Below, piece by piece: positions 27,082 through 35,312 of a DNA stretch of 64,000 bases (the first letter of the stretch is position 1; each line of letters opens with the position of its first letter). The DNA is from a virus, in the IMG/VR virus record IMGVR_UViG_3300009128_000006, positions 1 through 64,000 of that record; one strand, written 5' to 3'. The notes under the pieces were generated by a model. It was given only the letters and a program-made list of their open reading frames with translations, made no database searches and was not told the origin of the DNA. Both the position numbers and the translations under genes were made by a program.

Positions 27082-28365
27082 ATGCGTCGTCGGTTCCCGC
27101 CTCATCGTGGTCGAGGACGAGGCGGCTACGCGGACGTCCGCATCCTTGCTGCGCGCATCCTCGCAGTGAACCCGATGCTCTGGACGTGCCACCTCCGTAC
27201 AGAGATCGGCGAACGGGACTTCCCTGACGTTCCTCTGGGCTCTCCCTACCTCCATCCTGCAGATGGGGAAGGCTTCCTCATCATGCCGGAGCCCGGAGCT
27301 GCGGTGTGGATGGCAGAGCCCTCGGAAGGCAACACCAGGCCATTCATCGTGGCCTTCCGTTCCTACTTCAGCAAAGAGCCTGGTTCCGAGTCGAACCCGA
27401 CACAGCTCAATGCCCGGATGAACCGTCCCAGGTTCAATCTTGGTGACATGGGCATCATTGGAAGGAACCGTAACGGCATCAAGGTTCGACGCGGCGGCGT
27501 CACGGAGGTTCTGGCCTCTCCTCTCTCTCGAAGGATCTACTCAGCCCGTGGCCACATCATCCACGACATCTGTCAGAACTGGAAGCTGGACACTCTCGGC
27601 GGCTCCATACGATGGCTCGTGGCCCGAGAGGAGAAGGATCCTGAAGGGAAGCAGGGCACCCTCTTTGACCTGAAGGCCAAGGAGTACGCGAACCATAAGG
27701 GCCATGTCGTCCGTGCACGTCTTGGCGGACAGATCGTTGTCGGCTCCGAAGGTGATGCTGACGGAGGTGCCGGAGAGGCGGGTCCGGCTCCGGCTTCTTC
27801 AGAGCTCGTAGACACCCCTGTTCTCTACCTCCAGTTCTACGAGGACGGTGACAAGGCTGAGGATGATCTCTCACCGTCTGGTGCAGTGCTGGCAGACAAG
27901 GACGGGAACATTGAGCTGGCCTTCAAGGGGAAAGTCCGCATCGAGGTTCGCGGTGCGACAAATGCCACGCTTGAGCTCTCTCCCGGAGCTGTGAAGGTCG
28001 AGGCAGATGCGCAGGTCGACGTTGAGGCCCCGACCATCAACTCGACTGCGACCGTCAAGGCGACAACGACTGCACCGGTCATTGAGGCCACAGCAGCTAC
28101 GTCTGCCACTATCGCTGCTCCCACGGTTTCTCTTGTTGCTGGATCCTCTGCTATGACAGTGACAGAGGCCGGAGTGGCTGTCGGAGAGGGAAACGGCGGA
28201 GGGGCTCTGGTGGACAATGGCTATAGCCAGATGCTCTCCGCAGCTCTGGGAGAGATCGTCTTGATCGGCACGGCTGCAGGGCAGTCCACTACCGCCATCC
28301 AGGCTCTGATCTCTGCTGTGAATGCGGGGACGTTCACGAGCTCGAAGTTCAAGACAGATATGTGA
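27082..28365 (+). CDS. Baseplate spike or hub-like protein
   Basis: 427 residues. The N-terminal part has YADVRILAARILAVNP and FLIMPEPGAAVWMAEP, the type of OB-fold domain found in phage central spikes (gpV, gp5, VgrG relatives). The C-terminal third is a run of short Ala/Thr/Val beta repeats (VDVEAPTINSTATVKATTTA, then APVIEATAATSATIAAP), the signature of a beta-helix spike. It would sit at the tip of the tail and pierce the cell envelope. There is no lysozyme domain. The stop is followed by a GC-rich hairpin. The call rests on repeat type and layout. Confidence 0.62.
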   Translation: MRRRFPPHRGRGRGGYADVRILAARILAVNPMLWTCHLRTEIGERDFPDVPLGSPYLHPADGEGFLIMPEPGAAVWMAEPSEGNTRPFIVAFRSYFSKEPGSESNPTQLNARMNRPRFNLGDMGIIGRNRNGIKVRRGGVTEVLASPLSRRIYSARGHIIHDICQNWKLDTLGGSIRWLVAREEKDPEGKQGTLFDLKAKEYANHKGHVVRARLGGQIVVGSEGDADGGAGEAGPAPASSELVDTPVLYLQFYEDGDKAEDDLSPSGAVLADKDGNIELAFKGKVRIEVRGATNATLELSPGAVKVEADAQVDVEAPTINSTATVKATTTAPVIEATAATSATIAAPTVSLVAGSSAMTVTEAGVAVGEGNGGGALVDNGYSQMLSAALGEIVLIGTAAGQSTTAIQALISAVNAGTFTSSKFKTDM

Positions 28366-28370
28366 CCATG

Positions 28371-28386
28371 GCCCGCGGGAGCGGGC
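28371..28386 (+). terminator. Short GC hairpin after the spike gene
   Basis: GCCCGC-GGGA-GCGGGC, six bases after the spike stop, in a 68-base gap before the next start. No T-run follows, so it may be a weak terminator or an mRNA stabiliser. Confidence 0.4.
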
Positions 28387-28433
28387 AGCAACGGGTGTTA
28401 TTCTTAGCGATGCACCCAACAGGAGCAGCCGGG

Positions 28434-29054
28434 ATGTCCATCGCCACGCATGAGCCTCTCTTCCTCCGCGAGTACACCGTCCATGACCTGTTCGAAGGGG
28501 AGAAGCGGGCCTCACTCGTCAAGATGCCCGACGACGAGAAGAAGTGGCCGCCGTTCATCCTCTCCTCCCTTCAGCGGGAGTTCCCCTTCCTCGCTGAGTA
28601 CGACCTCGAGATCGTCCTCGACCGTGTGGAGCCAGAGGCAGGGGCTGCTCTCGGCTACGTCCAGGTTCGGAACCGCACCCGTGCGCGGCCGCAGGACGTG
28701 GGAGCTTTCGGCAACATCATCCGTATCCCCATCATCATCCAGGACCGGCGGCTTCAGAAGTTTCTGGTCTTCGAGACGGGAGGCCAGACCTACCCCATGA
28801 CTGAGGAGCGGGTGAAGCAGGCAATGATCGATCCAGGCATCTTCGACACCACCGTCGGCAAGACCCCAGGCTCCCCAAGCATCGTCGACCAGCTCTTCCC
28901 GCCGTACCAGCAGCGGCAGGGCTTCGGCCGGGTGGTGGAGCCTGCAGCAGGAGGGATCTCGAAGGTCTCCGCGGCGCCTCTGGAGGACGGCGGCCACACG
29001 ACGAAGACGGCCTCCTCCTCGATTCGTGCGCGTTTGCGGCTGGTCGCTCGTTGA
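28434..29054 (+). CDS. Hypothetical virion-block protein
   Basis: 206 residues from ATG at 28434 (MSIATHEPLFLREYTVHDLF), chosen because AGGAG lies eight bases upstream; earlier in-frame starts lack a site. It contains FGNIIRIPIIIQDRRLQKFL and a C-terminus with TTKTASSS. Its mixed alpha/beta character and Pro-rich loop give no family. The stop shares a base with the next start (TGATG). Confidence 0.58.
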   Translation: MSIATHEPLFLREYTVHDLFEGEKRASLVKMPDDEKKWPPFILSSLQREFPFLAEYDLEIVLDRVEPEAGAALGYVQVRNRTRARPQDVGAFGNIIRIPIIIQDRRLQKFLVFETGGQTYPMTEERVKQAMIDPGIFDTTVGKTPGSPSIVDQLFPPYQQRQGFGRVVEPAAGGISKVSAAPLEDGGHTTKTASSSIRARLRLVAR

Positions 29055-29941
29055 TGGACCTTCTTGTCCTACAGGCATTCACCAAGGCGGCTGCAGAGAG
29101 CGAGCGAAGACGTCGCATAGCTCGTAGTACAGCCATAGGAGCCGCAACAGGTGCAAGCGTCGGAATGGCGTGGCCCTTTGCGGCTATGTACTTGTCGCGA
29201 GGGCTTGGTGTACCGAGCTTCCGTCAAGTTCCTGCAACGACGCTTGCGGGTGCTGGCATTGGCCGTCTGGCGGCGACTCTAAGGAAAGAAGCGAAGCGTG
29301 ACTTCCATCCCGTAAAGGTGGAGGCTCCGAAGAAGAAGAGGAAGAAGTTCCCCTTCCAAGGCTTCGTTGACTTCCAAGGTTTGAAGATCGACATCGAGAA
29401 CAAGAAGGGCTCTTACAGAGAAGGCAAGTCACCCGAAGGGAAGAAGTGGCGAACCTACATGCACTGTGCGTACGGAGAGATTCGAGGCACAGAGGGCTCG
29501 GATGGCGACAAGCTCGATGTCTATGTGGGTGATAACCACGACTCTCCGCTCGTAGTCGTCATCCACCAGCAGGATCCGAAGACCAAGAAGTACGATGAAG
29601 ACAAGGTCATGATCGGCTTTGACACTGTCGCTACGGCTATCAAAGCCTACAAGCGTCAGTACGATCGTCCAGGGTTCTACCAGTCACACACTACGATGCA
29701 GATGGGCCGCTTCTGGCGATGGGTCCATGACCGTTCGAAGCACGGTAAGAAGGTGGCGAGTCGTGAGCGTAGGGGACGGATGAGTCGCGAGCTGCGCGAT
29801 CCCCGTCTGTATTCAAACCTTCGAGGGGCGATGGCTCTGGAGTCTGCCAAGAAGAGGGTTGCTGCGCACAAGGGACTGGCCAAAGGTGATGGAACTATTC
29901 GCTCAGCAGTCAGGAAGGGTCTTCTACGAGAACGACGCTAA
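29054..29941 (+). CDS. Membrane-segment protein with phage InPase (inorganic-pyrophosphatase-like) domain
   Basis: 295 residues. The N-terminus is helical with a Gly/Ala hydrophobic segment (AIGAATGASVGMAWPFAAMY). Residues about 100-205 match the InPase domain found in phage head-associated proteins: FQGLKIDIENKKGSYREG, YGEIRGTEGSDGDKLDVYVG, IHQQDPKTKKYDEDKVMIGF. Acidic residues in SDGDKLDV and DEDK are candidate metal ligands. The tail is basic. Removing pyrophosphate near the RNA polymerase would favour transcription, but the role of this domain in phages is not settled. Domain identity is likely and activity untested. Confidence 0.7.
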   Translation: MDLLVLQAFTKAAAESERRRRIARSTAIGAATGASVGMAWPFAAMYLSRGLGVPSFRQVPATTLAGAGIGRLAATLRKEAKRDFHPVKVEAPKKKRKKFPFQGFVDFQGLKIDIENKKGSYREGKSPEGKKWRTYMHCAYGEIRGTEGSDGDKLDVYVGDNHDSPLVVVIHQQDPKTKKYDEDKVMIGFDTVATAIKAYKRQYDRPGFYQSHTTMQMGRFWRWVHDRSKHGKKVASRERRGRMSRELRDPRLYSNLRGAMALESAKKRVAAHKGLAKGDGTIRSAVRKGLLRERR

Positions 29942-30083
29942 GGAATAGCAAGAAAAGCTATGGTTCTTGCTCTGGCCACTGGCTCTGAAGCGTGTAGATG
30001 AGGTACGCTTAGGGCAGTGGAGTCGTCTATGGTACGCGGTGTGTAGCTGAGAAGCGTTATACTCGGGCCAGGAGAACCTTCAA
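29942..30083. other. Structured intergenic region
   Basis: 142 bases without a gene. A hairpin AGCAAGAA / TTCTTGCT (29947-29971) comes first. Then comes a nested fold of CCACTG / CAGTGG enclosing AAGCGT / ACGCTT (about 29977-30022). Near the right end TTATACTCGG lies about 30 bases before the next ATG. It may hold a terminator followed by a promoter. Confidence 0.4.
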
Positions 30084-31838
30084 ATGCCTTCCCTTCATCA
30101 GTCTGGTCCCTCGAAAGAGGCTCGTTGGCGGAACACGCCCATGTCGCTTCAGGAGCGGGATGCCTGGGAGAGGCAGCTCAAGGCGGCCCAGGAGAAGAAG
30201 CACGAGGCGAAGAAGCTCAAAGGCACTCGCCTCGCCCACGGAATGAGGGCCATGCAGAACAGCTTTCAATCGCAGACCCCGAAGGCCCGGCTGACTCGTC
30301 GGCTTGGCCTGGGTGTGGTGAAGAAGGGCTCTCTCTGTGAGGCCATCGCCGGGACCATCAATCGCTCGGACTTCGCCCGCATCGACGTGGTCTACGAGGA
30401 GAGTCCTGCAGTTCAGCAGCTCCTGCCGAAGTCGGCGGGGGTGATGACTGCGTTGCGGGGCCTGACCTCGCAGCCTGTGACGACTGGCGAAGAGGTGCTC
30501 GAGCGGTCGCTGAAGCTCGCCTCCCGTCCGCAGTTCGATGTCATCCAGCTTCGCGTGGACGGCTACGGCTACATCCTGAAGCACTCGGCAGCTCCGAAGG
30601 GTGTGAAGCCTCAGGAGCGGAAGGTGTCCAAGGAGGCGGCGCAGAAGGCCCTCCCCCAGGAGATGGTCAACACTGCAGATCAGCAGGGTGTGGCAACCGT
30701 CACGGAGGTTCAGGCTGCTCCCGACCCGATGCAGGAGCAGCCCCAGGCTGTGACGCAGTTCGGCATGTACAAGGTGACGGAGGCCACAGGCGGGCAGCTC
30801 GTCGGCTTCGTCATCCCGCAGCTCTTCGATCCGGTGCAAGGTGTTCCGGTACAGCAAGGCCTCTTCTTCACGGGCGGCCAGTACGCTCTCGCTCCGCAGT
30901 TCCAGGGCGTCCTCACGGGCGTGAGCCACAATCTTCCGGAGAGCGGAGAGCCTCGAGGTCTCGGCATCTTCTACCACACCGACGGCAAGGGTCTCCTGGC
31001 CACGGTGCCCTACACCATCATCTCCAAGGTGACGGCAGAGGGTGTGCCGTACTACGCGGCGCAGACGCAGACGGGTGATGAGGTTCAGGTCAAGATCTCT
31101 CAGGAGATCGTGCGGCCGCTTGCGGCGACTCCGGGTGAGATCATCATCCCGGCCAACTTCAAGTGGCTCGCCCTCGACAACGAGGTGCAGCTCATCGGGC
31201 CGGAGGCGGACCCGATGGCGGCACAGAAGGCGGCGTCGGTCGGCACCCTGTGTGAGATCCGTGCCTGGAGGCACGAGCTGGGGGCGGGTGGCGGTGTGGA
31301 CCTGCAGGGACCGGTGTTCTCGAAGCTCGGTTCCGGGACGCACACCTGGGCGGATGGCCTGTTCTACCTGGCTGCAGCCGGGATGCCACAGAACCTGGCC
31401 CTGGCCTGCATCGACAAGGCGGCTTCGTCGGGACAGGTCGTGAAGATGTACGGCCTGGCCCCACTGACAGATCACGACGACATGCTGAAGGATGCGGCCG
31501 CAGAAGCAGTGGCAGACTTCAAGCGTCTCGATCTGCCAGAGCGGCCACTTCTGCTGAAGGAGGCCCTCGCCATCGAGAGCACCAAGGAGGCTCGTGCTCT
31601 GGTCGGTACCAATGCTGTAGACCATCTCCTGGCCCTGAACTTCATCAACCCGGAGAACGTGGAGACCTTCGTCGAGTACCTGCCTGAGCTTGAGGACACT
31701 GCGTCCAAGCTGGCCCAGCTCACTTTCGCCGTGCAGCTCGGTCTCCAGAGTGTACCGAAGACGGCAGCCATCCATGCCATGCGGTCGCTCGATGCTGTCA
31801 TCGCTTCGCTGAAGGCTCTGCGTCAGTACAAGGTGTGA
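30084..31838 (+). CDS. Large virion-block protein, unknown function
   Basis: 584 residues; AGGAG lies nine bases before the ATG. The first 60 residues are basic and helical. The middle (about 225-410) is beta-rich with Gly turns (YKVTEATGGQLVGFVIPQLF, VLTGVSHNLPESG) and the last 120 residues are helical. It contains LPKSAGV, KLASRP, QKAASVG and PKTAAIH motifs. It could be a large tail or baseplate protein, but no family is recognised. The next gene overlaps by one base. Confidence 0.6.
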   Translation: MPSLHQSGPSKEARWRNTPMSLQERDAWERQLKAAQEKKHEAKKLKGTRLAHGMRAMQNSFQSQTPKARLTRRLGLGVVKKGSLCEAIAGTINRSDFARIDVVYEESPAVQQLLPKSAGVMTALRGLTSQPVTTGEEVLERSLKLASRPQFDVIQLRVDGYGYILKHSAAPKGVKPQERKVSKEAAQKALPQEMVNTADQQGVATVTEVQAAPDPMQEQPQAVTQFGMYKVTEATGGQLVGFVIPQLFDPVQGVPVQQGLFFTGGQYALAPQFQGVLTGVSHNLPESGEPRGLGIFYHTDGKGLLATVPYTIISKVTAEGVPYYAAQTQTGDEVQVKISQEIVRPLAATPGEIIIPANFKWLALDNEVQLIGPEADPMAAQKAASVGTLCEIRAWRHELGAGGGVDLQGPVFSKLGSGTHTWADGLFYLAAAGMPQNLALACIDKAASSGQVVKMYGLAPLTDHDDMLKDAAAEAVADFKRLDLPERPLLLKEALAIESTKEARALVGTNAVDHLLALNFINPENVETFVEYLPELEDTASKLAQLTFAVQLGLQSVPKTAAIHAMRSLDAVIASLKALRQYKV

Positions 31839-32698
31839 TGCGGCACCCCGCGCAGTTCTTCGTTCACTTCCTCTGGCTCTCCCTCGTAGAGCCTTCTTTG
31901 AAGGAAGTGAACAAGGTCCTTGACCGGTTCGGCCTTGCGGGTCTGACAGAGGGCCAGTACGGCCACATCCTCGAAGACCTGCCGACTACTCCTGACGACT
32001 TTCAGCCTGTGAACTCACGGCACCGGCCCACGATGGCATGGCTAAAGAAGGTCGGCATCCGTTCGTTGGTTCGAGCAGACAAGGTCGCGCAAGAGATGAA
32101 GGTGGCTATCCTCGGCCATCCTCCTACGCGGGAGAAGGTCGAGCAGCTCCTCATCGGCAATGTCTCTCCTCGGGAGGTCTCGTACCGTCTGCAACGGATC
32201 GGGACGCACGTCTCAGATGCCGCTGTAGCGGAGTTCCGTCACTACTTCTGGGACACGCGAGAGATGGGCATCGCCGATTGGGCCGCGTACTTTGCTGAGG
32301 ACCGGCAAGGGCGTACCCACATCTTGATGAGCCCCTACATGGCAGCACTTCGGGGAGGGCCTGACCTGGCCCTGTATCGGGCAGGAATCAAGACCAAGCT
32401 CGACACGAAGAAGATCATGGAGGGGGTCATGCGAGAGCTATGGCACACCTTCCAGGAGACCTGTACGCTTCCGCTCTCGCAGCGGAAGGTCGAGATGCTG
32501 GGAACCCTCTCTCGGAACATTGCTCGTGCGGACGAGCGGTTGAAGGCCAGTGATACGGCACTGCAGGAGATCCTGCAGCAGTTCGAGAAGTTCAAGGTCA
32601 TCGCGGACGATGAAGAGATCGTCACTCTTGCCGAGCTTGCTCCTACAGGTACGGTGAGTGATAAGAGTAGGGAACAGATCGTCTCGCGTCAGGGGTGA
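31838..32698 (+). CDS. Helical virion-block protein, unknown function
   Basis: 286 residues, ATG overlapping the previous stop. Mostly helical, with VEPSLKEVNKVLDRFGLAG at the start, a central VSPREVSYRLQRIGTHVSD, and a long C-terminal helix (RADERLKASDTALQEILQQF). No enzyme motif is seen. The helical-hairpin pattern could suit a chaperone or small packaging factor. Neighbours are small beta-rich proteins and, further right, the large terminase. Confidence 0.58.
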   Translation: MRHPAQFFVHFLWLSLVEPSLKEVNKVLDRFGLAGLTEGQYGHILEDLPTTPDDFQPVNSRHRPTMAWLKKVGIRSLVRADKVAQEMKVAILGHPPTREKVEQLLIGNVSPREVSYRLQRIGTHVSDAAVAEFRHYFWDTREMGIADWAAYFAEDRQGRTHILMSPYMAALRGGPDLALYRAGIKTKLDTKKIMEGVMRELWHTFQETCTLPLSQRKVEMLGTLSRNIARADERLKASDTALQEILQQFEKFKVIADDEEIVTLAELAPTGTVSDKSREQIVSRQG

Positions 32699-32701
32699 GG
32701 A

Positions 32702-33154
32702 ATGGTACCGCAGGGCATGATTCGTACGAGCGACGGAGTGCTCACCCAGGCTCCGGCATGGGCGATGGAGTTTCACCGCAAGGACTACCTGCGGGAGGCC
32801 TACGATGCGCAGTCGCAGCTCGCCACAGAGCCGCCGCCGCAGCGTCTGGAGTTCCGTGGCGACAACATCCAGGCCGATGTCGTGCTCAAGGGCGAGCACG
32901 ATGTCATCTTCCAGATCTACATCGGCACCAAGGATGCGCCTGCGCCTCTCCTTCCCGATGTCGAGGTGGTGATGTTCCGCGTGATCCTGGATCACTTCGG
33001 TACTACGGATCGCTTCGAGGGTGATGAGGTGTCGGAGCTTCGAAGCTACGCCGTGAAGGCGAAGGGCCTGCGAGGTATTCCCACCTACAGGGAGGAGTTC
33101 CACGTCGCCGGATTCCTCCACCTCCTCGATGCCACCATCGGCGAGTTGGAGTAG
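32702..33154 (+). CDS. Hypothetical virion-block protein
   Basis: 150 residues, three bases after the previous stop. A short Pro-rich N-terminal part is followed by a beta-rich body (VVLKGEHDVIFQIYIGTKDA, VVMFRVILDHFG). No Cys and no catalytic pattern. Tight spacing with the gene before and after suggests a common complex. Confidence 0.58.
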   Translation: MVPQGMIRTSDGVLTQAPAWAMEFHRKDYLREAYDAQSQLATEPPPQRLEFRGDNIQADVVLKGEHDVIFQIYIGTKDAPAPLLPDVEVVMFRVILDHFGTTDRFEGDEVSELRSYAVKAKGLRGIPTYREEFHVAGFLHLLDATIGELE

Positions 33155-33157
33155 ACC

Positions 33158-33553
33158 ATGGCTATGATCGTCAAGTCCTTTGCCACGGTGAAGGAGGTCA
33201 AGGACTTTATGGCCGAGAACAATCTCGGCAAGGAAGACATCCTCTCCTTCGACACCAACGCCTCAGGGTTCATCGACATCCTTTTCGATGATGGGTCCAT
33301 CTCGGACTACGCCTCTGGCACCAACGAGACGCATACCGTCGGCGACGGGTACCGTGTTCGCCATCTCCAGTTGTGGGCGAGTGGTGGTGCAGGCTCTGCC
33401 ACCATCTTTGGCGGAGACACCATCACCATCCCTGACGGCGCGCGGATTCCGCTCGACTTCCACGGAGCACTGATCGGTGATGGAACGGCCGCGTCGAACA
33501 TTGTGGTAGGCGCGAACACCTACTACTACATCGACTGGTACGATCGCTCATAG
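33158..33553 (+). CDS. Small beta-rich protein, candidate decoration or fibre-tip protein
   Basis: 131 residues. A helical start (VKEVKDFMAENNLGKEDI) is followed by Gly/Asp-rich beta strands (YRVRHLQLWASGGAGSATIF, DTITIPDGARIPLDFHG) ending in YYYIDWYDRS. This looks like a compact beta-sandwich of a kind common on phage surfaces. The stop abuts the stop of the convergent RNase HII gene with no spacer. Confidence 0.52.
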   Translation: MAMIVKSFATVKEVKDFMAENNLGKEDILSFDTNASGFIDILFDDGSISDYASGTNETHTVGDGYRVRHLQLWASGGAGSATIFGGDTITIPDGARIPLDFHGALIGDGTAASNIVVGANTYYYIDWYDRS

Positions 33554-34204
33554 TCACCGCCTGAAGGCCCTACGCCCTCGACCTCCGGTCTTCGCGTCGT
33601 CTCTGCGAAGGACAGTCCGGCAAGCCTTCTGCCGGTGGAACTCGCAAGCACCGTACTCGGCAATGGCTGCACGATGCTCCTTCGTGCCGTAGCCCATGTT
33701 TCGGTCCCAGCCGTATTGGCCCCACCGCTTGTGAGCACGGAGCATGACTTCGTCCCTTCGTAGCTTTGCGAGGATGCTGGCGGCCGCTACAAGCCAGTAC
33801 TTGCTGTCTGCTCTGGGGATTGCCACTTCTGGACCCAGTCCTCCGACCTTGGTCTTCCCATCTGTGATCAGGAGCATGTCTGGTTGTAGGGACTCTACAG
33901 CCGCAAGGACTGCCCTTTTTTGTGCTTCGTGTAGCGCTCTTCCATGTCCCAGCTCATTGATGTCACGAACGGAGGCAAGGCCAAATCCGACCTCTCCTTC
34001 ATTCTCCACCAAATAGGAGATCAGAGATGGTTCCAGTCGCTCTCTCTCCGGCCGAGTGGTCTTCTTTGAGTCCCTCACTTCCGCAATAGGCCAGAAGGTT
34101 GTCAACTGGTTGAACGGAATCTCCAGAGTCATCGCGACGGCCGTGACGCAGAATGGCCCTGCGAGGGCCCCGGTGCCGACCTCGTCCAGCCCAACGTAAA
34201 TCAC
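33554..34204 (-). CDS. rnhB: Ribonuclease HII
   Basis: 216 residues. RNase HII cuts RNA in RNA-DNA hybrids and removes single ribonucleotides. Motifs: VGLDEVGTGALAGPF with catalytic Asp-Glu near residues 6-7, DSKKTTRPER near 48, LLITDGKTK near 107 and AAASILAKLRRDEVM near 138. Length is typical. GTG at 34204 has GAGGTGA just upstream and is embedded in the end of the preceding leftward frame. In this phage it may remove primers made by the DnaG-type primase. Confidence 0.92.
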   Translation of the reverse strand: MIYVGLDEVGTGALAGPFCVTAVAMTLEIPFNQLTTFWPIAEVRDSKKTTRPERERLEPSLISYLVENEGEVGFGLASVRDINELGHGRALHEAQKRAVLAAVESLQPDMLLITDGKTKVGGLGPEVAIPRADSKYWLVAAASILAKLRRDEVMLRAHKRWGQYGWDRNMGYGTKEHRAAIAEYGACEFHRQKACRTVLRRDDAKTGGRGRRAFRR

Positions 34205-34529
34205 CTGTCACCTCATAAGGATTGATGTCTTTTCTGGGTCCCAAACCCTTCAAGAGGATGAGAGCCTTAAAAGAAGTGCCCTTCCATTCACTTCTCTGGT
34301 ACTTGCAGTCGTTGATGCTCGCCCACTCCTTGAGCTGAGCCCTCAACGATCGCACTTCCTCCTTTAGCCAGGGGCGGAGGAGCGTGATTGTGAAGACCCA
34401 CTGTAGCGGGTCATCACGCTCCCCCAGCCTGTAGCTGTAGATGTCGTGGTCGAGTGCCCAGTTCACGGTCTGAATGAACTGAGCGACCCAGACCAGGCTC
34501 TCAGGTTCGGGCTTCTCGCTGTGTCCGTC
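33999..34529 (-). CDS. Hypothetical protein with long overlap into RNase HII
   Basis: The first 110 or so residues look real (LVWVAQFIQTVNWALDHDIY, then a helical KEEVRSLRAQLKEWASI). The last 67 codons lie entirely inside the RNase HII gene in another frame and read as low-complexity Arg/Gly sequence. So either the protein really has this tail or a frameshift has removed the true stop. I chose GTG at 34529 over TTG at 34550; neither has a strong ribosome site. It overlaps the upstream gene end by 29 bases. Function unknown. Confidence 0.45.
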   Translation of the reverse strand, partial: DGHSEKPEPESLVWVAQFIQTVNWALDHDIYSYRLGERDDPLQWVFTITLLRPWLKEEVRSLRAQLKEWASINDCKYQRSEWKGTSFKALILLKGLGPRKDINPYEVTGDLRWAGRGRHRGPRRAILRHGRRDDSGDSVQPVDNLLAYCGSEGLKEDHSAGERATGTISDLLFGGE

Positions 34530-35241
34530 CACTCTGCTCGACCGGGTCAAGGAGGGCGAAGGGTCGCCGCTTCTTCTTTTGTAGGGTGTAGCCCGCAGAG
34601 CTTCCCAGGGGGAATGCAGAGAAGAGGTCAGCGACGGTGTTCACCATCTTGGGGAGAGCGATGGAGAACTCCCGCTTCCGGATCAGGATGTCATCGTGCC
34701 TCGGCGGGTAGACGAATGCCTTGACCGCCTCGTATGCTATCTTGCCGCCCTTCTTGACAGGCAACCGGATGATGATGTGTGGCATCATCCACACGTCACC
34801 CTCTCGGCCGAAGTCGAGACCGACGCCCCATCCCACTACGCGACACCGGGCCTTGTCCACGGTGATGGGCGGACGCCGCGGGGCCGGAACGAGCGGGGAG
34901 CTCCACACTCCGTCATAGGGCAGGACCTGGCCCCGCTCCATGACCTGCGGCTTCGCCGGGTCCGGATCGTAGATGTTGAGCTCGGACCCGTTGATCGGGA
35001 CGCGCTCGAGGATTTCCTGGATGCGAGCGAGATCATCTTCATCGGACCCGGGAGCCCACGACTCGCCCACGATGGACGAGTAGAAGTTGATGTCGTTGCC
35101 CAGGAAGTCCATCCGGAGGAGGCGGTGTTCTGGGATGGTGACCTCTTCGCCTCCTTTGGTGGTGGTGAGTTCTTCGGGCTGGTAGAGGACTTCCAGCCCG
35201 ATGCCTGCGACGAGCGAAAGTCGTCGGCGGGGAGTTTGCAT
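34501..35241 (-). CDS. Hypothetical protein, first gene of the RNase HII unit
   Basis: 246 residues from ATG at 35241 (MQTPRRRLSLVAG), with GGAGA about eight bases upstream; ATG at 35268 is an alternative. Beta-rich: IGLEVLYQPEEL, MDFLGNDINFYSSIVG, a Pro-rich middle, then MMPHIIIRLPVKKGG. The C-terminus is basic. Not recognised. A CATAAG element lies 60 bases upstream. Confidence 0.58.
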   Translation of the reverse strand: MQTPRRRLSLVAGIGLEVLYQPEELTTTKGGEEVTIPEHRLLRMDFLGNDINFYSSIVGESWAPGSDEDDLARIQEILERVPINGSELNIYDPDPAKPQVMERGQVLPYDGVWSSPLVPAPRRPPITVDKARCRVVGWGVGLDFGREGDVWMMPHIIIRLPVKKGGKIAYEAVKAFVYPPRHDDILIRKREFSIALPKMVNTVADLFSAFPLGSSAGYTLQKKKRRPFALLDPVEQSGRTQREART

Positions 35242-35295
35242 GTTGGGTGTCTCCAGACCCGGCACCATGGATTAGGTGTTTACCGGGCTATTCTC

Positions 35296-35301
35296 CTTAT
35301 G
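35296..35301 (-). promoter_or_regulatory. CATAAG element between the RNase HII unit and the terminase
   Basis: CTTATGGCAGGGAAAGG on the plus strand, 60 bases upstream of the leftward start at 35241 and 12 bases before the terminase ATG at 35313. Its 3' part overlaps the terminase ribosome site. Confidence 0.42.
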
Positions 35302-35312
35302 GCAGGGAAAGG

